Shown: in pieces, positions 33,813 through 43,583 of the stretch | How the letters are laid out: each line of letters starts with the position of its first letter | Numbering within the stretch: position 1 is the stretch's first letter | NCBI GenBank assembly: GCA_035253825.1 | Contig: DATFBM010000010.1 | Span: forward strand, 96,001 to 160,000 | Source: JACCTH01 sp035253825 | GTDB lineage: Bacteria; Actinomycetota; Acidimicrobiia; Spongiisociales; ZC4RG35 | Length of the DNA stretch: 64,000 nt | Direction of reading: 5' to 3' | The notes under the pieces: generated by a model | Databases searched by the model: none | What the model saw: only the letters and a program-made list of their open reading frames with translations | What the model was told of the DNA's origin: nothing | Translations under genes and position numbers: made by a program

Positions 33813-34859
33813 CTACGTCGTCCGGGTGATGATCCCGCTCCCCAAGACCAGGTCGTCACGGTAGATGGCGGCGGTCTGGCCGGGAGCAATCGCCAGCTCA
33901 GGCTCGACAAAGGTAACCCCAGCTCCCTCGAAGCACGCGGGCACCGGGCGCCCGTGGGCCCGGAATTGAACTTCGACCACCGCCCCGACCGGAAGCGGTT
34001 CGTCGATCCAGGTGATCTGCTCGAGCCACAATCGGCTCACCGCCAGGTCGGACCGGCTCCCCAGCGTCACCGTCGATGTAGTGGGATCTACTCCAACGAC
34101 ATAGCGACGCTCCCCCAGCGCCACGCCCAGTCCATGGCGCTGGCCGATGGTGAAACCCGAAACTCCTTCATGGCGGCCCACGACCGCCCCCCGATCGGTG
34201 ATCGCGCCCGGCGCGACGATGGCGGGATCGTGCTGCTTGAGAAACTGGCGGTACCCGCCCCGCCCGACAAAGCAGATGTCCTGGCTGTCTGATTTGCGAG
34301 CGGTTCGCAAGCCCAAGTCGGCCGCCAGGGCCCGGGTTTCTGACTTCTGCAACTCCCCCACCGGGAAGCGAACCCGACTCAGGGCCTCCTGGTCGAGCAT
34401 TGCCAGGACATAGGACTGATCCTTCCCCCGATCGAGGCCCCGGCGAAGCGTGAACCGGTCGCCCTCGCTACCAACCCGGGCATAGTGGCCGGTGACCAAC
34501 ACGTCACATCCAAAGGTCTGAGCCTGATCGAGGAGCTTTCGGAACTTGACGCTCCGATTACATTCCACGCACGGGTTGGGCGTGCGACCGTGGCGGTAGT
34601 CGGCGACGAAGCGCTCGATCACACCTGCTCGAAAATGGGAGGAGTAGTCGAGCACGTAATAGGGGATATCCAATTGAGCGGCTACCCGCCGCGCGTCTTC
34701 GGCATCGGAAAGGGTGCAGCAGCCCGCGGTTGGCGACTCCCCATTCGGTCGCTGGTAGAGCTTGAGCGTGGCACCGATGACATCGTGGCCCTCGGACTTC
34801 ATGATCGCCGCCGCCACCGACGAATCCACTCCACCCGACATTGCCACCAAGACTCTCAT
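33813..34859 (-). CDS. mnmA: tRNA-specific 2-thiouridylase
   Basis: A 348-residue enzyme that thiolates U34 of tRNA-Lys, -Glu and -Gln using ATP and sulfur relayed from a cysteine desulfurase. PP-loop: MSGGVDSS. The two catalytic Cys are in NPCVECNR and DICFVGRGGYRQFL. The ATG at 34859 overlaps the stop of the cysteine desulfurase gene (ATGA), which fits a direct sulfur donor/acceptor pair. Confidence 0.95.
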   Translation of the reverse strand: MRVLVAMSGGVDSSVAAAIMKSEGHDVIGATLKLYQRPNGESPTAGCCTLSDAEDARRVAAQLDIPYYVLDYSSHFRAGVIERFVADYRHGRTPNPCVECNRSVKFRKLLDQAQTFGCDVLVTGHYARVGSEGDRFTLRRGLDRGKDQSYVLAMLDQEALSRVRFPVGELQKSETRALAADLGLRTARKSDSQDICFVGRGGYRQFLKQHDPAIVAPGAITDRGAVVGRHEGVSGFTIGQRHGLGVALGERRYVVGVDPTTSTVTLGSRSDLAVSRLWLEQITWIDEPLPVGAVVEVQFRAHGRPVPACFEGAGVTFVEPELAIAPGQTAAIYRDDLVLGSGIITRTT

Positions 34860-35962
34860 CGGCTCGCCTCGATTGCCTGAAGGACGATCTCCGCCGCCTG
34901 ATCCCCGTGCTCGGGCTGGGTGGTCCAGCCGAAGCTGAACCGCAGCGATCTCCGCGCCTGTTCCTCGGAGATCCCCATCGCCGTCAAGACGTGAGAGACC
35001 AGAGCCGCGCCCGACTGGCAGGCGGACCCCGCCGAGGCCGCAAGGCCGAGCCGATCCAGGTGGACCAGCATCGCCTCGTTGGAAACCTCGAACGTGAGAT
35101 GGCAATGATGTGAGGTGGTCAGAAGAGCGGGAACTGTGCGCACCGCCTGCTCCCCGAGTCCAGCCTCGAAACGCTCCCGGGCATCCTCAGTTACCCGGCG
35201 AAACCGTTCGCGGTCGGCAACGGCGGCCTCCATGGCAGCAACCATGCCGACGATCCCGGCGACGTTGTGGGTACCGCTGCGCCGTCCCATCTCCTGACCC
35301 CCGCCGGAGATGAGGGGCCAAAACGGCATCCCCTTGCGCACATAGAGGAGGCCGACCCCCTGCGGTCCACCGAACTTGTGGGCCGCCAAAGAGAGGAGGT
35401 CAACGGATCCGACGTCCACATCCATCGAAGCAAACGCCTGGATGGCGTCGGTATGAAAGGCGGTTCCGCGATCTCCAAGGAGGTTGCGAATTTTCTCGAT
35501 CGGTTGGATGGTGCCGGTCTCGTTGTTGACCATCATCACCGATAAGACCGCCGCCCCACCTTCGTCAACCGCGGCAACAACCTTTTCCGGATCGACCTTC
35601 CCCCGGCTATCGACGTCCACCACTGCAACGGGACAATCCAAACGTTCCAACCAACGAGCGGTCTCGAGAATGGCTTCGTGCTCGGTGGCGACGGTGACGA
35701 TCCGACCTCGACTTTGGAGAGCGGTGCCCACCAAAGCCAGATTGTCCGCTTCCGTTCCCCCGCCGGTAAAGACGATTTCCTCGGGTTGGGCCCCAATCAA
35801 GCGGGCCGCCCTTTCTCGCGCCTCTTCGAGTGCGTTTTTTACCCGGCGGCTGATGAAATGGCTGCCCGAAGTGTTCCCAAAGACCCCGGACGCATATGGA
35901 GCCATGGCCTCGATGGCCTCGGGCCGAAGCGGGGTGGTGGCGGCGTGATCCAGATAGAGCAA
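34856..35962 (-). CDS. Cysteine desulfurase (IscS/NifS family)
   Basis: A 368-residue PLP enzyme that takes sulfur from cysteine. It begins LLYLDHAATTPLRPEA. The PLP Lys is in LAAHKFGGPQGVG, with ATEHEAIL and the active-site Cys in SAGSACQSGA (short-loop, IscS-like). The likely start is TTG at 35962; no ATG or GTG sits at a sensible distance, and a longer frame upstream is antisense to the SRPBCC gene. A GACAAT box lies 6 nt upstream. Being coupled to mnmA, its main job is probably tRNA thiolation. Confidence 0.92.
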   Translation of the reverse strand: MLYLDHAATTPLRPEAIEAMAPYASGVFGNTSGSHFISRRVKNALEEARERAARLIGAQPEEIVFTGGGTEADNLALVGTALQSRGRIVTVATEHEAILETARWLERLDCPVAVVDVDSRGKVDPEKVVAAVDEGGAAVLSVMMVNNETGTIQPIEKIRNLLGDRGTAFHTDAIQAFASMDVDVGSVDLLSLAAHKFGGPQGVGLLYVRKGMPFWPLISGGGQEMGRRSGTHNVAGIVGMVAAMEAAVADRERFRRVTEDARERFEAGLGEQAVRTVPALLTTSHHCHLTFEVSNEAMLVHLDRLGLAASAGSACQSGAALVSHVLTAMGISEEQARRSLRFSFGWTTQPEHGDQAAEIVLQAIEASR

Positions 35963-36005
35963 GCGAGAATTGTCGCATGACTTGGCGGTTTTCGACCAAC
36001 CCGCA

Positions 36006-36461
36006 ATGACTCCGATAGTGGTCTCAGCGGATATCGATGCCCCACTGGCCGTGGTCTGGGAGGCGGTGAGCGATCTCAAGGGCCACGAGCGCTGGATGGG
36101 CGACGTTGAATCGATCGGCTTTGGCAGCAACGTCACCTCCGGTCCGGGAACCGTTATGGAGGTGGCCACCCGAGTGGGCCCTTTCCGCCTCACCGACCGT
36201 ATGACCGTGACCGTCTGGGAGCCGCCTCATCGGATAGGCGTCGAGCATCAGGGTCTGGTGACTGGGACAGGCGAGTTCGCGGTGGCGGCCATCGCCGGGG
36301 CCACCCGCCTCACCTGGTGCGAGGAGCTCCGGTTTCCGCCCTACCTCGGAGGCCAGCTGACGGCGCTGATCGCCCGTCCGGTGCTGGCGGCGATCTGGCG
36401 GAGAAATCTGGCCCGGCTGAAGCGGCTGCTGGAGGTGGCGCCCTCGAGCTACTTACCCTGA
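36006..36461 (+). CDS. SRPBCC (START-like) family protein
   Basis: A 151-residue protein of the polyketide-cyclase/START-like fold: VVSADIDAPLAVVWEAVSDLKGHERWMGDVESI at the N terminus, alternating strands, and a long C-terminal helix (LARLKRLLE). The hydrophobic cavity usually binds a lipid or ring compound; the ligand is unknown. It is divergent from the cysteine desulfurase (43 bp between starts) and overlaps the convergent enoyl-CoA hydratase by 13 bp. Confidence 0.78.
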   Translation: MTPIVVSADIDAPLAVVWEAVSDLKGHERWMGDVESIGFGSNVTSGPGTVMEVATRVGPFRLTDRMTVTVWEPPHRIGVEHQGLVTGTGEFAVAAIAGATRLTWCEELRFPPYLGGQLTALIARPVLAAIWRRNLARLKRLLEVAPSSYLP

Positions 36462-37216
36462 AAGGAAGGAGCTCGCTTCTCGATGAAGGCCGACACCCCC
36501 TCGCGGGCGTCGTCGGTCCAAAAGCTTTCGTCAAAGGCGGCCCGTTCCAAGTCCATCCCCTCCGAAAGCGGGCGCCCATGCCCGCCGGCGAGTGCCTTTT
36601 TGGCGGCATGGAGGGCGCGGGTGGGACCGGCTGCCAGCTCGCGGGCGGCGGCCTGTGCCCCCGTCAGAACGTCGGCGGCCGGAAAGACCCGATCGGCCAG
36701 TCCAATAGCGAGAGCCTCTTCCGCCCCCACCTGGCGCCCGCTGTAGACGATGTCCTTCGCCCTTTGGAAACCGACCAGGCGCTGGAGCCTTTGGGTGCCA
36801 CCGGCTCCGGGAATGAGCCCGAGCTTGATCTCTGGTTGACCGACCTTGGCGTCATCTGCCAGATATCGGAAGTCCGCCGCCATCGCCAGTTCCAGGCCAC
36901 CACCGAGGGCGTAGCCGTGAATGGCGGCGATGGTGGGCTTCTCGAGAAGGTCGAGCGCCCAGATCGCCTCCACCAAAGTCGAGGCCAGTTTCTGTTCGCC
37001 GCCTTCCTGATACACCGATTGAAAGCCTTTGATGTCGGCCCCGGCCGCAAAGTGGGGCTGCCCGGTGACCACCACTGCTCTTACCGTCGGATCGGCCGCC
37101 TCCCCGAACGCCGCCAGCAGATCCCGGGAGAGCTCGGGCGACAATGCGTTGACCGGAGGACGGTTGAGGCGCACCAGGGCAACGGGTCCGTCCACTGTGT
37201 ACTCGACGAGGTCCAT
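36449..37216 (-). CDS. Enoyl-CoA hydratase/isomerase family protein
   Basis: A 255-residue crotonase-fold protein: LNRPPVNALS, the oxyanion hole in FAAGADIKGF, and GYALGGGLELAMAADFRYLADDAKVGQPEIKLGLIPGAGGTQRL, with Glu in the usual catalytic positions. It probably hydrates enoyl-CoA in fatty-acid or amino-acid breakdown. It follows aceK, but a separate -10 box overlapping the aceK stop codon suggests its own leaderless transcript. Confidence 0.9.
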   Translation of the reverse strand: MDLVEYTVDGPVALVRLNRPPVNALSPELSRDLLAAFGEAADPTVRAVVVTGQPHFAAGADIKGFQSVYQEGGEQKLASTLVEAIWALDLLEKPTIAAIHGYALGGGLELAMAADFRYLADDAKVGQPEIKLGLIPGAGGTQRLQRLVGFQRAKDIVYSGRQVGAEEALAIGLADRVFPAADVLTGAQAAARELAAGPTRALHAAKKALAGGHGRPLSEGMDLERAAFDESFWTDDAREGVSAFIEKRAPSFQGK

Positions 37217-37222
37217 CGACGG

Positions 37223-37228
37223 AATCTA
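37223..37228 (-). promoter_or_regulatory. -10 box of enoyl-CoA hydratase, overlapping the aceK stop
   Basis: TAGATT on the minus strand, 6 nt before the ATG at 37216. Its TAG is the stop codon of aceK. Confidence 0.55.
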
Positions 37229-38974
37229 ACCGGTAGCCGGCGCCGGCTCGCCTTCGGGCAAGCGGGCGCTTTGGTCGTACGGGAAGATGTCGATCAGCTC
37301 GCCCGCCGCCACTCGTTTCTGCACCGCCAGCCACCACTGGGCGGTGTACAGGTCACGGTGATGGGACATGAACTCCGCTTTGAGGTCGTTGTCGACGCCT
37401 AGGAAGCGCTCGAATTCTTCCGGGAAAACGTCATCAGGCCCCACCCCGAACGAGGGCTCCTCGCCGCTGTCGGCGTCATCCGGCAGGGCTCGGAAGACAC
37501 ACTTGCCGATGGTCGTCAGTTCGTCATAGTCATAGAAGACGACCCGCCCGTGGCGCGTCACTCCGAAGTTCTTCAGGAGGAGGTCCCCGGGGAAGATGCC
37601 GGAGGCGGCAAGTTCCTTGATGGCCCTCCCGTAATCGACCATTGCGCTCGCCCCCAGTTCCCCGTCGGCGTCACGGAGATAGATATCGAGGGGGATCACC
37701 CGCCTCTCGATATAGGCGTGGCGGATGACCACTTTCTGCTCGAACATCTCGAAATTGCGACTGCATTCGTTTCCCAACAACTCGAGCAGTTCAGGGTCGA
37801 AGCGAGACCGATCGAACTCGAGATACTCGAACTCCTGGGCGTCGACCAGCCGGCCCGCCCGATCGGCGAGAAAGACGAGCCGATATCGCTCCCTCACCTC
37901 TTGGCGAGTCGTGCGCTTGGGAGCAGGAAAGCGATCCTTGATGACCTTCACCACCACGTCGAATCCGGCCAGCGTGAAAACCGCCATCACCAGGCCCTTG
38001 GTGCCACGGGCGATGGAGAACCGCTCCCCGGTGCCGGCCAGATGAAAAAGCAATTCGCGGTAAAGAGATGTCTTGCCGTGCTTGTGCTGGCCGATGGCGA
38101 TGTACAACTCGGACATTCGCTTGCGGGGCATCAGCGAACGGAGAAAGCTCACAAGGTCATACGGGCGGGGGACGTCTACGTGGAAATAAGAGCGGGTGAA
38201 AGAGAACAGCACCGAGACCTGGTTCTCGGTCAGAAGCAGGGCGTCGAGTTCGCCCCCCTGGGGGGAATGGAGCACCGCCAGCACCAACGGGAACATCTGG
38301 CTTCCGCTGTTTACCCGTCCCACCAGGTAGGCCGCCTTGCCGCGGTAGAAGATGGAGTCGACCACGTCGGCTCGGTCGATGACCCTCAACCCTCCTGTAT
38401 TCCGCAGATGCACGGCGATCCGGAGGGCAGCCTTTCGGCAGTCTTCTGCCAGGTCGATGTACGAGATCCCCAGGTCCGAATCGGTGATGATCGTTTCCAC
38501 CAGCGTGGCCACGTCGCTCGGATCGACGTAGGAGCGGTAAACGGGTCGAAGCGCCTGGTGGGGAGGAGTGTCGAAATCGGTGTCGACAAACTCGATATTG
38601 CGGTCCACTCCTACCGTCACAAAGATCTTGCGGGTAACGGAATTGAAAAAGGTCTCGGCCAGCTCCCAGTCGTCGCGTTCTTGAATGAGGCCCGAATAGA
38701 CGGCTTTCATCAACGCCCACAGCTGGCGGTCCTCGAGCCGCACCCCCATCAACCTGCGAACCGTCCCGATGACGGTGCCGACCGCCTCGGCATAAACCTC
38801 GAGCCGCTCGAAACTATCGGCGCGCATTCCCTTCCACTCACGATCGATGAACCGATCCCGGGCGCGACGAGTAATGACCCGGAAACGATCGTCAAAGTCG
38901 ATGTAACCGTCAGCAACGGCCCTGGCGGCGAGGTTGGCGAGGCGTGAGTCGGAGAGAGTTGGGTTGGCGACCAT
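37226..38974 (-). CDS. aceK: Isocitrate dehydrogenase kinase/phosphatase
   Basis: A 582-residue bifunctional enzyme that phosphorylates isocitrate dehydrogenase, inactivating it to divert isocitrate to the glyoxylate shunt, and reverses this with its phosphatase activity. Recognisable blocks are FSIARGTKGLVMAVFTL followed by VVKVIKDRF (ATP-binding loop and Lys), and IFPGDLLLKNFGVTRHGRVVFYDYDEL, which is nearly the same as in enterobacterial AceK. Length matches the family. No aceA, aceB or icd lies in the window. AceK is best known from proteobacteria, so its presence here is unusual. It starts 59 bp after a tRNA-Leu gene on the same strand; I see no clear start signal. Confidence 0.92.
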   Translation of the reverse strand: MVANPTLSDSRLANLAARAVADGYIDFDDRFRVITRRARDRFIDREWKGMRADSFERLEVYAEAVGTVIGTVRRLMGVRLEDRQLWALMKAVYSGLIQERDDWELAETFFNSVTRKIFVTVGVDRNIEFVDTDFDTPPHQALRPVYRSYVDPSDVATLVETIITDSDLGISYIDLAEDCRKAALRIAVHLRNTGGLRVIDRADVVDSIFYRGKAAYLVGRVNSGSQMFPLVLAVLHSPQGGELDALLLTENQVSVLFSFTRSYFHVDVPRPYDLVSFLRSLMPRKRMSELYIAIGQHKHGKTSLYRELLFHLAGTGERFSIARGTKGLVMAVFTLAGFDVVVKVIKDRFPAPKRTTRQEVRERYRLVFLADRAGRLVDAQEFEYLEFDRSRFDPELLELLGNECSRNFEMFEQKVVIRHAYIERRVIPLDIYLRDADGELGASAMVDYGRAIKELAASGIFPGDLLLKNFGVTRHGRVVFYDYDELTTIGKCVFRALPDDADSGEEPSFGVGPDDVFPEEFERFLGVDNDLKAEFMSHHRDLYTAQWWLAVQKRVAAGELIDIFPYDQSARLPEGEPAPATG

Positions 38975-39033
38975 GAACTTTGCGAACCCAGGTTTGCAGC
39001 TGTGGTTCTCGAGCTACGACCCACAGAAATACG

Positions 39034-39114
39034 TGCCCGGGGTGGGACTCGAACCCACACGCCTTTCGGCAAGGTGTTTAAGACCTCTCTGTATACCCAT
39101 TCCAGCACCCGGGC
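39034..39114 (-). tRNA. tRNA-Leu (anticodon UAA)
   Basis: An 81-nt class II tRNA. The acceptor stem GCCCGGG pairs with CCCGGGC, with A as discriminator. The D arm is CTG...CAG. The anticodon loop CTTAAAC gives UAA, on a stem GAGGT/ACCTT. The variable arm GCC-GAAA-GGC is long, and the T arm is GTGGG-TTCGAGT-CCCAC. CCA is not encoded. Confidence 0.93.
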
Positions 39115-39127
39115 GAACCCAGAAAGG

Positions 39128-39979
39128 CTAGAAGGGGGTCTCGATCAAGCTGGCGATGATCCCGTCGAGAAGGTCATGGTGGGAAACCGTTACCTCCTCG
39201 GCACCTGCCGCACTCATCGCCCCCTCCGCCACGATTGCTCCCCCGAGCATCACTGGCGCCCGCGCCGGGTCGAGCCCCGGAATTCCGGCGGTCTCTTCGA
39301 GCGACATCGCCGCCAGGCGCTCGACCCACGCCGTCACCGCCGCGCGGCTGATTTTTTTGGTCTCCTCCATGGCAGCAAGGCTGGTCCAGGTTCCGGCCAC
39401 TCCCACCACCGAACCGCTGAAGGCATTCACACCCTCGAGAGCCTCGAGCACCATTGCTCGTGCCGAGGCCAACACCGACCGTGCCACCGGCCGCTCCGCC
39501 AACAGGCGATCGGTGAGCCGAACCGACCCGATTTCGTAAGAAGTGCCGCCGGCCCGGGTGACCAACTCGGTCGAGCCACCGCCGATGTCGATCACGAGCA
39601 ACGGCTCTGGGTGCTGGCCACTGGCGCCGGCGAAGGCCAGGCGGGCTTCCTCCTCGCCACTGATCAGCTCCGGTCGGACCCCGAGGGCGAGCTCGGCCCG
39701 ATCGAAGAACGGTCCACTGTTGACTGCATCTCGCGATGCAGAGGTGGCCACCGCCCGTCGCCGGTCCACGCGGGCTTCCTTCATCCGTCCCCCAAACTCC
39801 GCCAGCGCCAGCAGCGTCCGATCCATCGCTTCTTCCGAGAGTATTCCGGCCGCATCGACGCCCCGCCCAAGTCCGGTCACCCGTTCGAAGCGGCCCAGTT
39901 CGACAACACCCGAGCCGACCTGTTGGACGAGGAGGAGACGCATCGAGTTGGTGCCGATGTCGACCGCTGCCGCCCGGAT
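39128..39979 (-). CDS. ppx: Exopolyphosphatase/guanosine pentaphosphatase (Ppx/GppA), probable AUC start
   Basis: A 283-residue ASKHA-fold phosphatase that removes terminal phosphate from polyphosphate or pppGpp. Motifs: AAVDIGTNSMRLLLVQQ, TSASRDAVN, ISGEEEARLAF and VIDIGGGSTEL. Homologues begin M-R-x-A-A-x-D-x-G-T-N-S; here the aligned first codon is ATC at 39979. A TAGCTT box lies 8 nt upstream and its TAG is the DUF501 stop codon. The only conventional starts lie inside the DUF501 gene and would add an Arg/Cys-rich tail. It ends 13 bp from the tRNA-Leu gene. Confidence 0.85.
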   Translation of the reverse strand: MRAAAVDIGTNSMRLLLVQQVGSGVVELGRFERVTGLGRGVDAAGILSEEAMDRTLLALAEFGGRMKEARVDRRRAVATSASRDAVNSGPFFDRAELALGVRPELISGEEEARLAFAGASGQHPEPLLVIDIGGGSTELVTRAGGTSYEIGSVRLTDRLLAERPVARSVLASARAMVLEALEGVNAFSGSVVGVAGTWTSLAAMEETKKISRAAVTAWVERLAAMSLEETAGIPGLDPARAPVMLGGAIVAEGAMSAAGAEEVTVSHHDLLDGIIASLIETPF

Positions 39980-39987
39980 CGGGTTCG

Positions 39988-39993
39988 AAGCTA
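39988..39993 (-). promoter_or_regulatory. -10 box for leaderless ppx with AUC start
   Basis: TAGCTT on the minus strand, 8 nt before ATC 39979. The first three bases are the stop codon of the DUF501 gene. Confidence 0.45.
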
Positions 39994-40518
39994 TTTGGGC
40001 TCCTGCCAGTCGGGGTTGACGGCGCCGGCAACGACACACCGCTCTACGCAATCGAGAGGTTCGATTTGGGGCGCCACTATCACCCCGGCGGGATTGTAGT
40101 TACCGGCGGCGTGGTCGGCGTAATGAGCATGCAAACACTTGATCCCCGCCCGCGCCCCCGCCACTCCACCTCGGGGCCGGGGATCGGCGTCGGCCGGGAG
40201 CAGGGCGTCCCTTTCTGCCTCGTAACGCTTGTGGGCGGCATCGACTTCGTCGGCGAAAGCCGCATCGCTTTTGCGCCTTGCCTCCATTCGTCCAATCTCA
40301 CCGAGGGACTCGATTCGCGAGATCCGCTTGATCGCCAGCGGACAGGTCAGCCAGTAGCGGGTGGGAAAGGGCGTGCCGTCATCGAGCAGCGGGGGGACCT
40401 CGATGACGACCGGCAGGCTCAAATGACAGTTACGGATAACAGTCGAGGCGGCTCGCAAGGGGCGGCCGAGTTGCGCCGCGATATCAGCGCGGACCGGCGC
40501 TTCAACCGACGTCGGCAC
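39991..40518 (-). CDS. DUF501 family protein
   Basis: A 175-residue protein of the actinobacterial DUF501 family, always found between ftsB and ppx in this backbone. Seen: AAQLGRPLRAASTVIRNCHLSLPVVIEVPP, FPTRYWLTCPLAIKRISRIESLG, and GIKCLHAHYADHAAGN with conserved Cys and His. Function unknown. The GTG at 40518 overlaps ftsB by 17 bp. Confidence 0.9.
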   Translation of the reverse strand: MPTSVEAPVRADIAAQLGRPLRAASTVIRNCHLSLPVVIEVPPLLDDGTPFPTRYWLTCPLAIKRISRIESLGEIGRMEARRKSDAAFADEVDAAHKRYEAERDALLPADADPRPRGGVAGARAGIKCLHAHYADHAAGNYNPAGVIVAPQIEPLDCVERCVVAGAVNPDWQEPK

Positions 40519-40887
40519 CGGTCAGAAAATTCCAGAGGGAGCGCCACCATGGCTGGGAAGGAACAAGGGCGTCCTGAACTGGCGTCTCGGGCGGGGTGGC
40601 GACCCCGCCTTCCGGCTCCAGGACCACAAATGCCGTTTCACCCGGCATGACATACCCCAGCTTCTCGCGCGCCATCCGTTCAATCTCGGCGGGAGTCTGT
40701 AAAGCCGCGATCTCGTCGGCCAAGAAGAGGTTTTCGTTTTCGAGACGGGCGAGCTCGGCAGCAGCCGCCTCCACTCGCTCTTGTTGATCGATGATTTGAC
40801 CGAAAGGGATGGTGGCCGCCAGAAAGGCGAGCAGGACCAGGCCGAGAGCCAAGCGACCGATGCGCATCGCCACCCGCGAGGTTCGGG

Positions 40888-40891
<4 letters not shown>
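40502..40891 (-). CDS. ftsB: FtsB/DivIC-like septum protein
   Basis: A 129-residue division protein with one transmembrane segment (about residues 12-33), then a coiled coil (ERVEAAAAELARLENENLFLADEIAAL) and the DivIC/FtsB end (EIERMAREKLGYVMPGETAFVVL). FtsB links FtsL and FtsQ at the septum. The ATG overlaps the eno stop (ATGA), the usual actinobacterial order eno-ftsB-DUF501-ppx. Confidence 0.9.
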
Positions 40892-42174
<1,283 letters not shown>

Positions 42175-42180
42175 GCGTCA

Positions 42181-42186
42181 ACCTTA
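42181..42186 (-). promoter_or_regulatory. -10 box for leaderless eno operon
   Basis: TAAGGT on the minus strand, 6 nt before the ATG at 42174. Confidence 0.55.
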
Positions 42187-42195
42187 CCGGCCTAC

Positions 42196-43581
42196 CTATC
42201 CAGGCCTTTTCACCGCCTCCCAGCGCGCTTCCAGTTGATCGAGGTCGAGCCCTTCCAGCGAACCCTCCTTCTCCATCTCCTGGAATCGGCGAGTGAACTC
42301 CCGAATCGTGCGGCTGAGGGCGAGTTCGGGATCCAATTTGAGGTGACGGGCGAGGTTGACGACTGCAAACAGGAGATCACCGAGCTCCGCTTCGACTGCC
42401 TCGAAATCACCTCCCGAAACCGCCGAACGCAACTCGTCCACTTCCTCTTCGATCTTGTCGAATACCCCCTCGGCATCGGGCCAGTCGAAACCGACTGACG
42501 CCGCTTTCCGCCCCACCTTCGCCGCCCGTTCCAGCGCCGGCATTCCCGCCGGGACCCCGTCGAGCGCGGAGGCGAGGCTGTGGCCGCGCTCTCCTTCTTT
42601 GATCCGCTCCCAGTTGGCCTTCACCTCCTCGGGTGAACCAGCTACGACGGAACCAAAGACATGGGGGTGACGACGAACCAGCTTTTGACGGAGGCTCTCG
42701 GCCACGTCGTCGACTTCGAAACCGCTCGCGATCTCGCTGTGGAAGAGCACCTGCAAAAGGAGGTCGCCGAGCTCATCGAGGATCGCCGCTTCCGACCCCG
42801 AAGCGATCGCATCGACCAACTCGTGGGTTTCTTCGAGGAGGTTCTTGACAAGACTGTCGTGGGTTTGAGCGCGATCCCATGGACACTCTTTGCGAAGCCG
42901 CGCCATCACCGAGATGACTCCGGCCAAGCCGCCAGGGACGGGGTCGATGAAAATGGACGTTCGCAACCCCGCCAGGCTCGGATCTACCGCGTCGATCGGC
43001 GTCGAGATCAATTGCTCCCGGTCGCCGCCGGCATCGATCACCAGGGTGATCATCGAGCTTTCATCTATGACGCGGCCAAGCGAAGCAACGACGTCGGCAA
43101 GTATCAGCGGCTGGTCGAGATGGGCAATGATCGTGGGGCCATCGATGAGGAGAGGAGTAGGCAGGGTGTGGCCGTTGAGAACCCGGAGCCCGCGATCTAA
43201 CGGGTCGTAACCAACTGCCGAAAGAGTGGCGTCGAGGAACGACTGCGAGGAAATGATCTTCACCGGAACTCGCTTCCGCAGCTGCGCCACGGTGAACTCG
43301 CCAATGAGGGGACTTCCCGGAACCGCGTATATGACCGTGTCCTCCACGTCATAGCGGAGAACCCGTTCGACGATGGCGGCGTAGACCTCCTCAAAGTTGT
43401 CGGCCCGCTCATAGAGGTCGTCGCAGGTAACCACCTCTCGCAGGGTGGATAGCTCTTCAGCCGCCGGATGGGCAATCGTCCGCAGTATCACCTTGTAAGC
43501 AGGATTGAGCAGTAAATCCGTCGTCGATTGGGGCAGTTGCTCCAAGCCGGCCGGACCGAGGCCGATCACCAGGAGCGGCAC
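42196..43581 (-). CDS. mazG: MazG nucleotide pyrophosphohydrolase with N-terminal methylase-like domain
   Basis: A 461-residue protein. The first about 210 residues resemble a tetrapyrrole-methylase fold (LLVIGLGPAG, YAVPGSPLIGEFTVAQL), as in Bacillus YabN. The rest contains two MazG repeats, the first with the metal-binding CPWDRAQTHDSLVKNLLEETHELVDAI and DELGDLLLQVLFH, the second with KIEEEVDELRSA and AELGDLLFAVVNLARHL. It hydrolyses noncanonical or excess NTPs. The GTG at 43581 is 2 bp after the stop of the PPIase lipoprotein gene. Confidence 0.93.
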   Translation of the reverse strand: MPLLVIGLGPAGLEQLPQSTTDLLLNPAYKVILRTIAHPAAEELSTLREVVTCDDLYERADNFEEVYAAIVERVLRYDVEDTVIYAVPGSPLIGEFTVAQLRKRVPVKIISSQSFLDATLSAVGYDPLDRGLRVLNGHTLPTPLLIDGPTIIAHLDQPLILADVVASLGRVIDESSMITLVIDAGGDREQLISTPIDAVDPSLAGLRTSIFIDPVPGGLAGVISVMARLRKECPWDRAQTHDSLVKNLLEETHELVDAIASGSEAAILDELGDLLLQVLFHSEIASGFEVDDVAESLRQKLVRRHPHVFGSVVAGSPEEVKANWERIKEGERGHSLASALDGVPAGMPALERAAKVGRKAASVGFDWPDAEGVFDKIEEEVDELRSAVSGGDFEAVEAELGDLLFAVVNLARHLKLDPELALSRTIREFTRRFQEMEKEGSLEGLDLDQLEARWEAVKRPG

Positions 43582-43583
43582 GA

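Noticed and set aside
37550..38947. 465-codon frame antisense to aceK
   Set aside because: Mirror frame of a conserved gene, low-complexity His/Gln/Arg-rich product, no start signal.
39002..39031. Duplicated tRNA 3' end as an att site beside aceK
   Set aside because: A 6-bp CTGTGG/CCACAG inverted pair is present, but there is no direct copy of the tRNA end in the window and no integrase.
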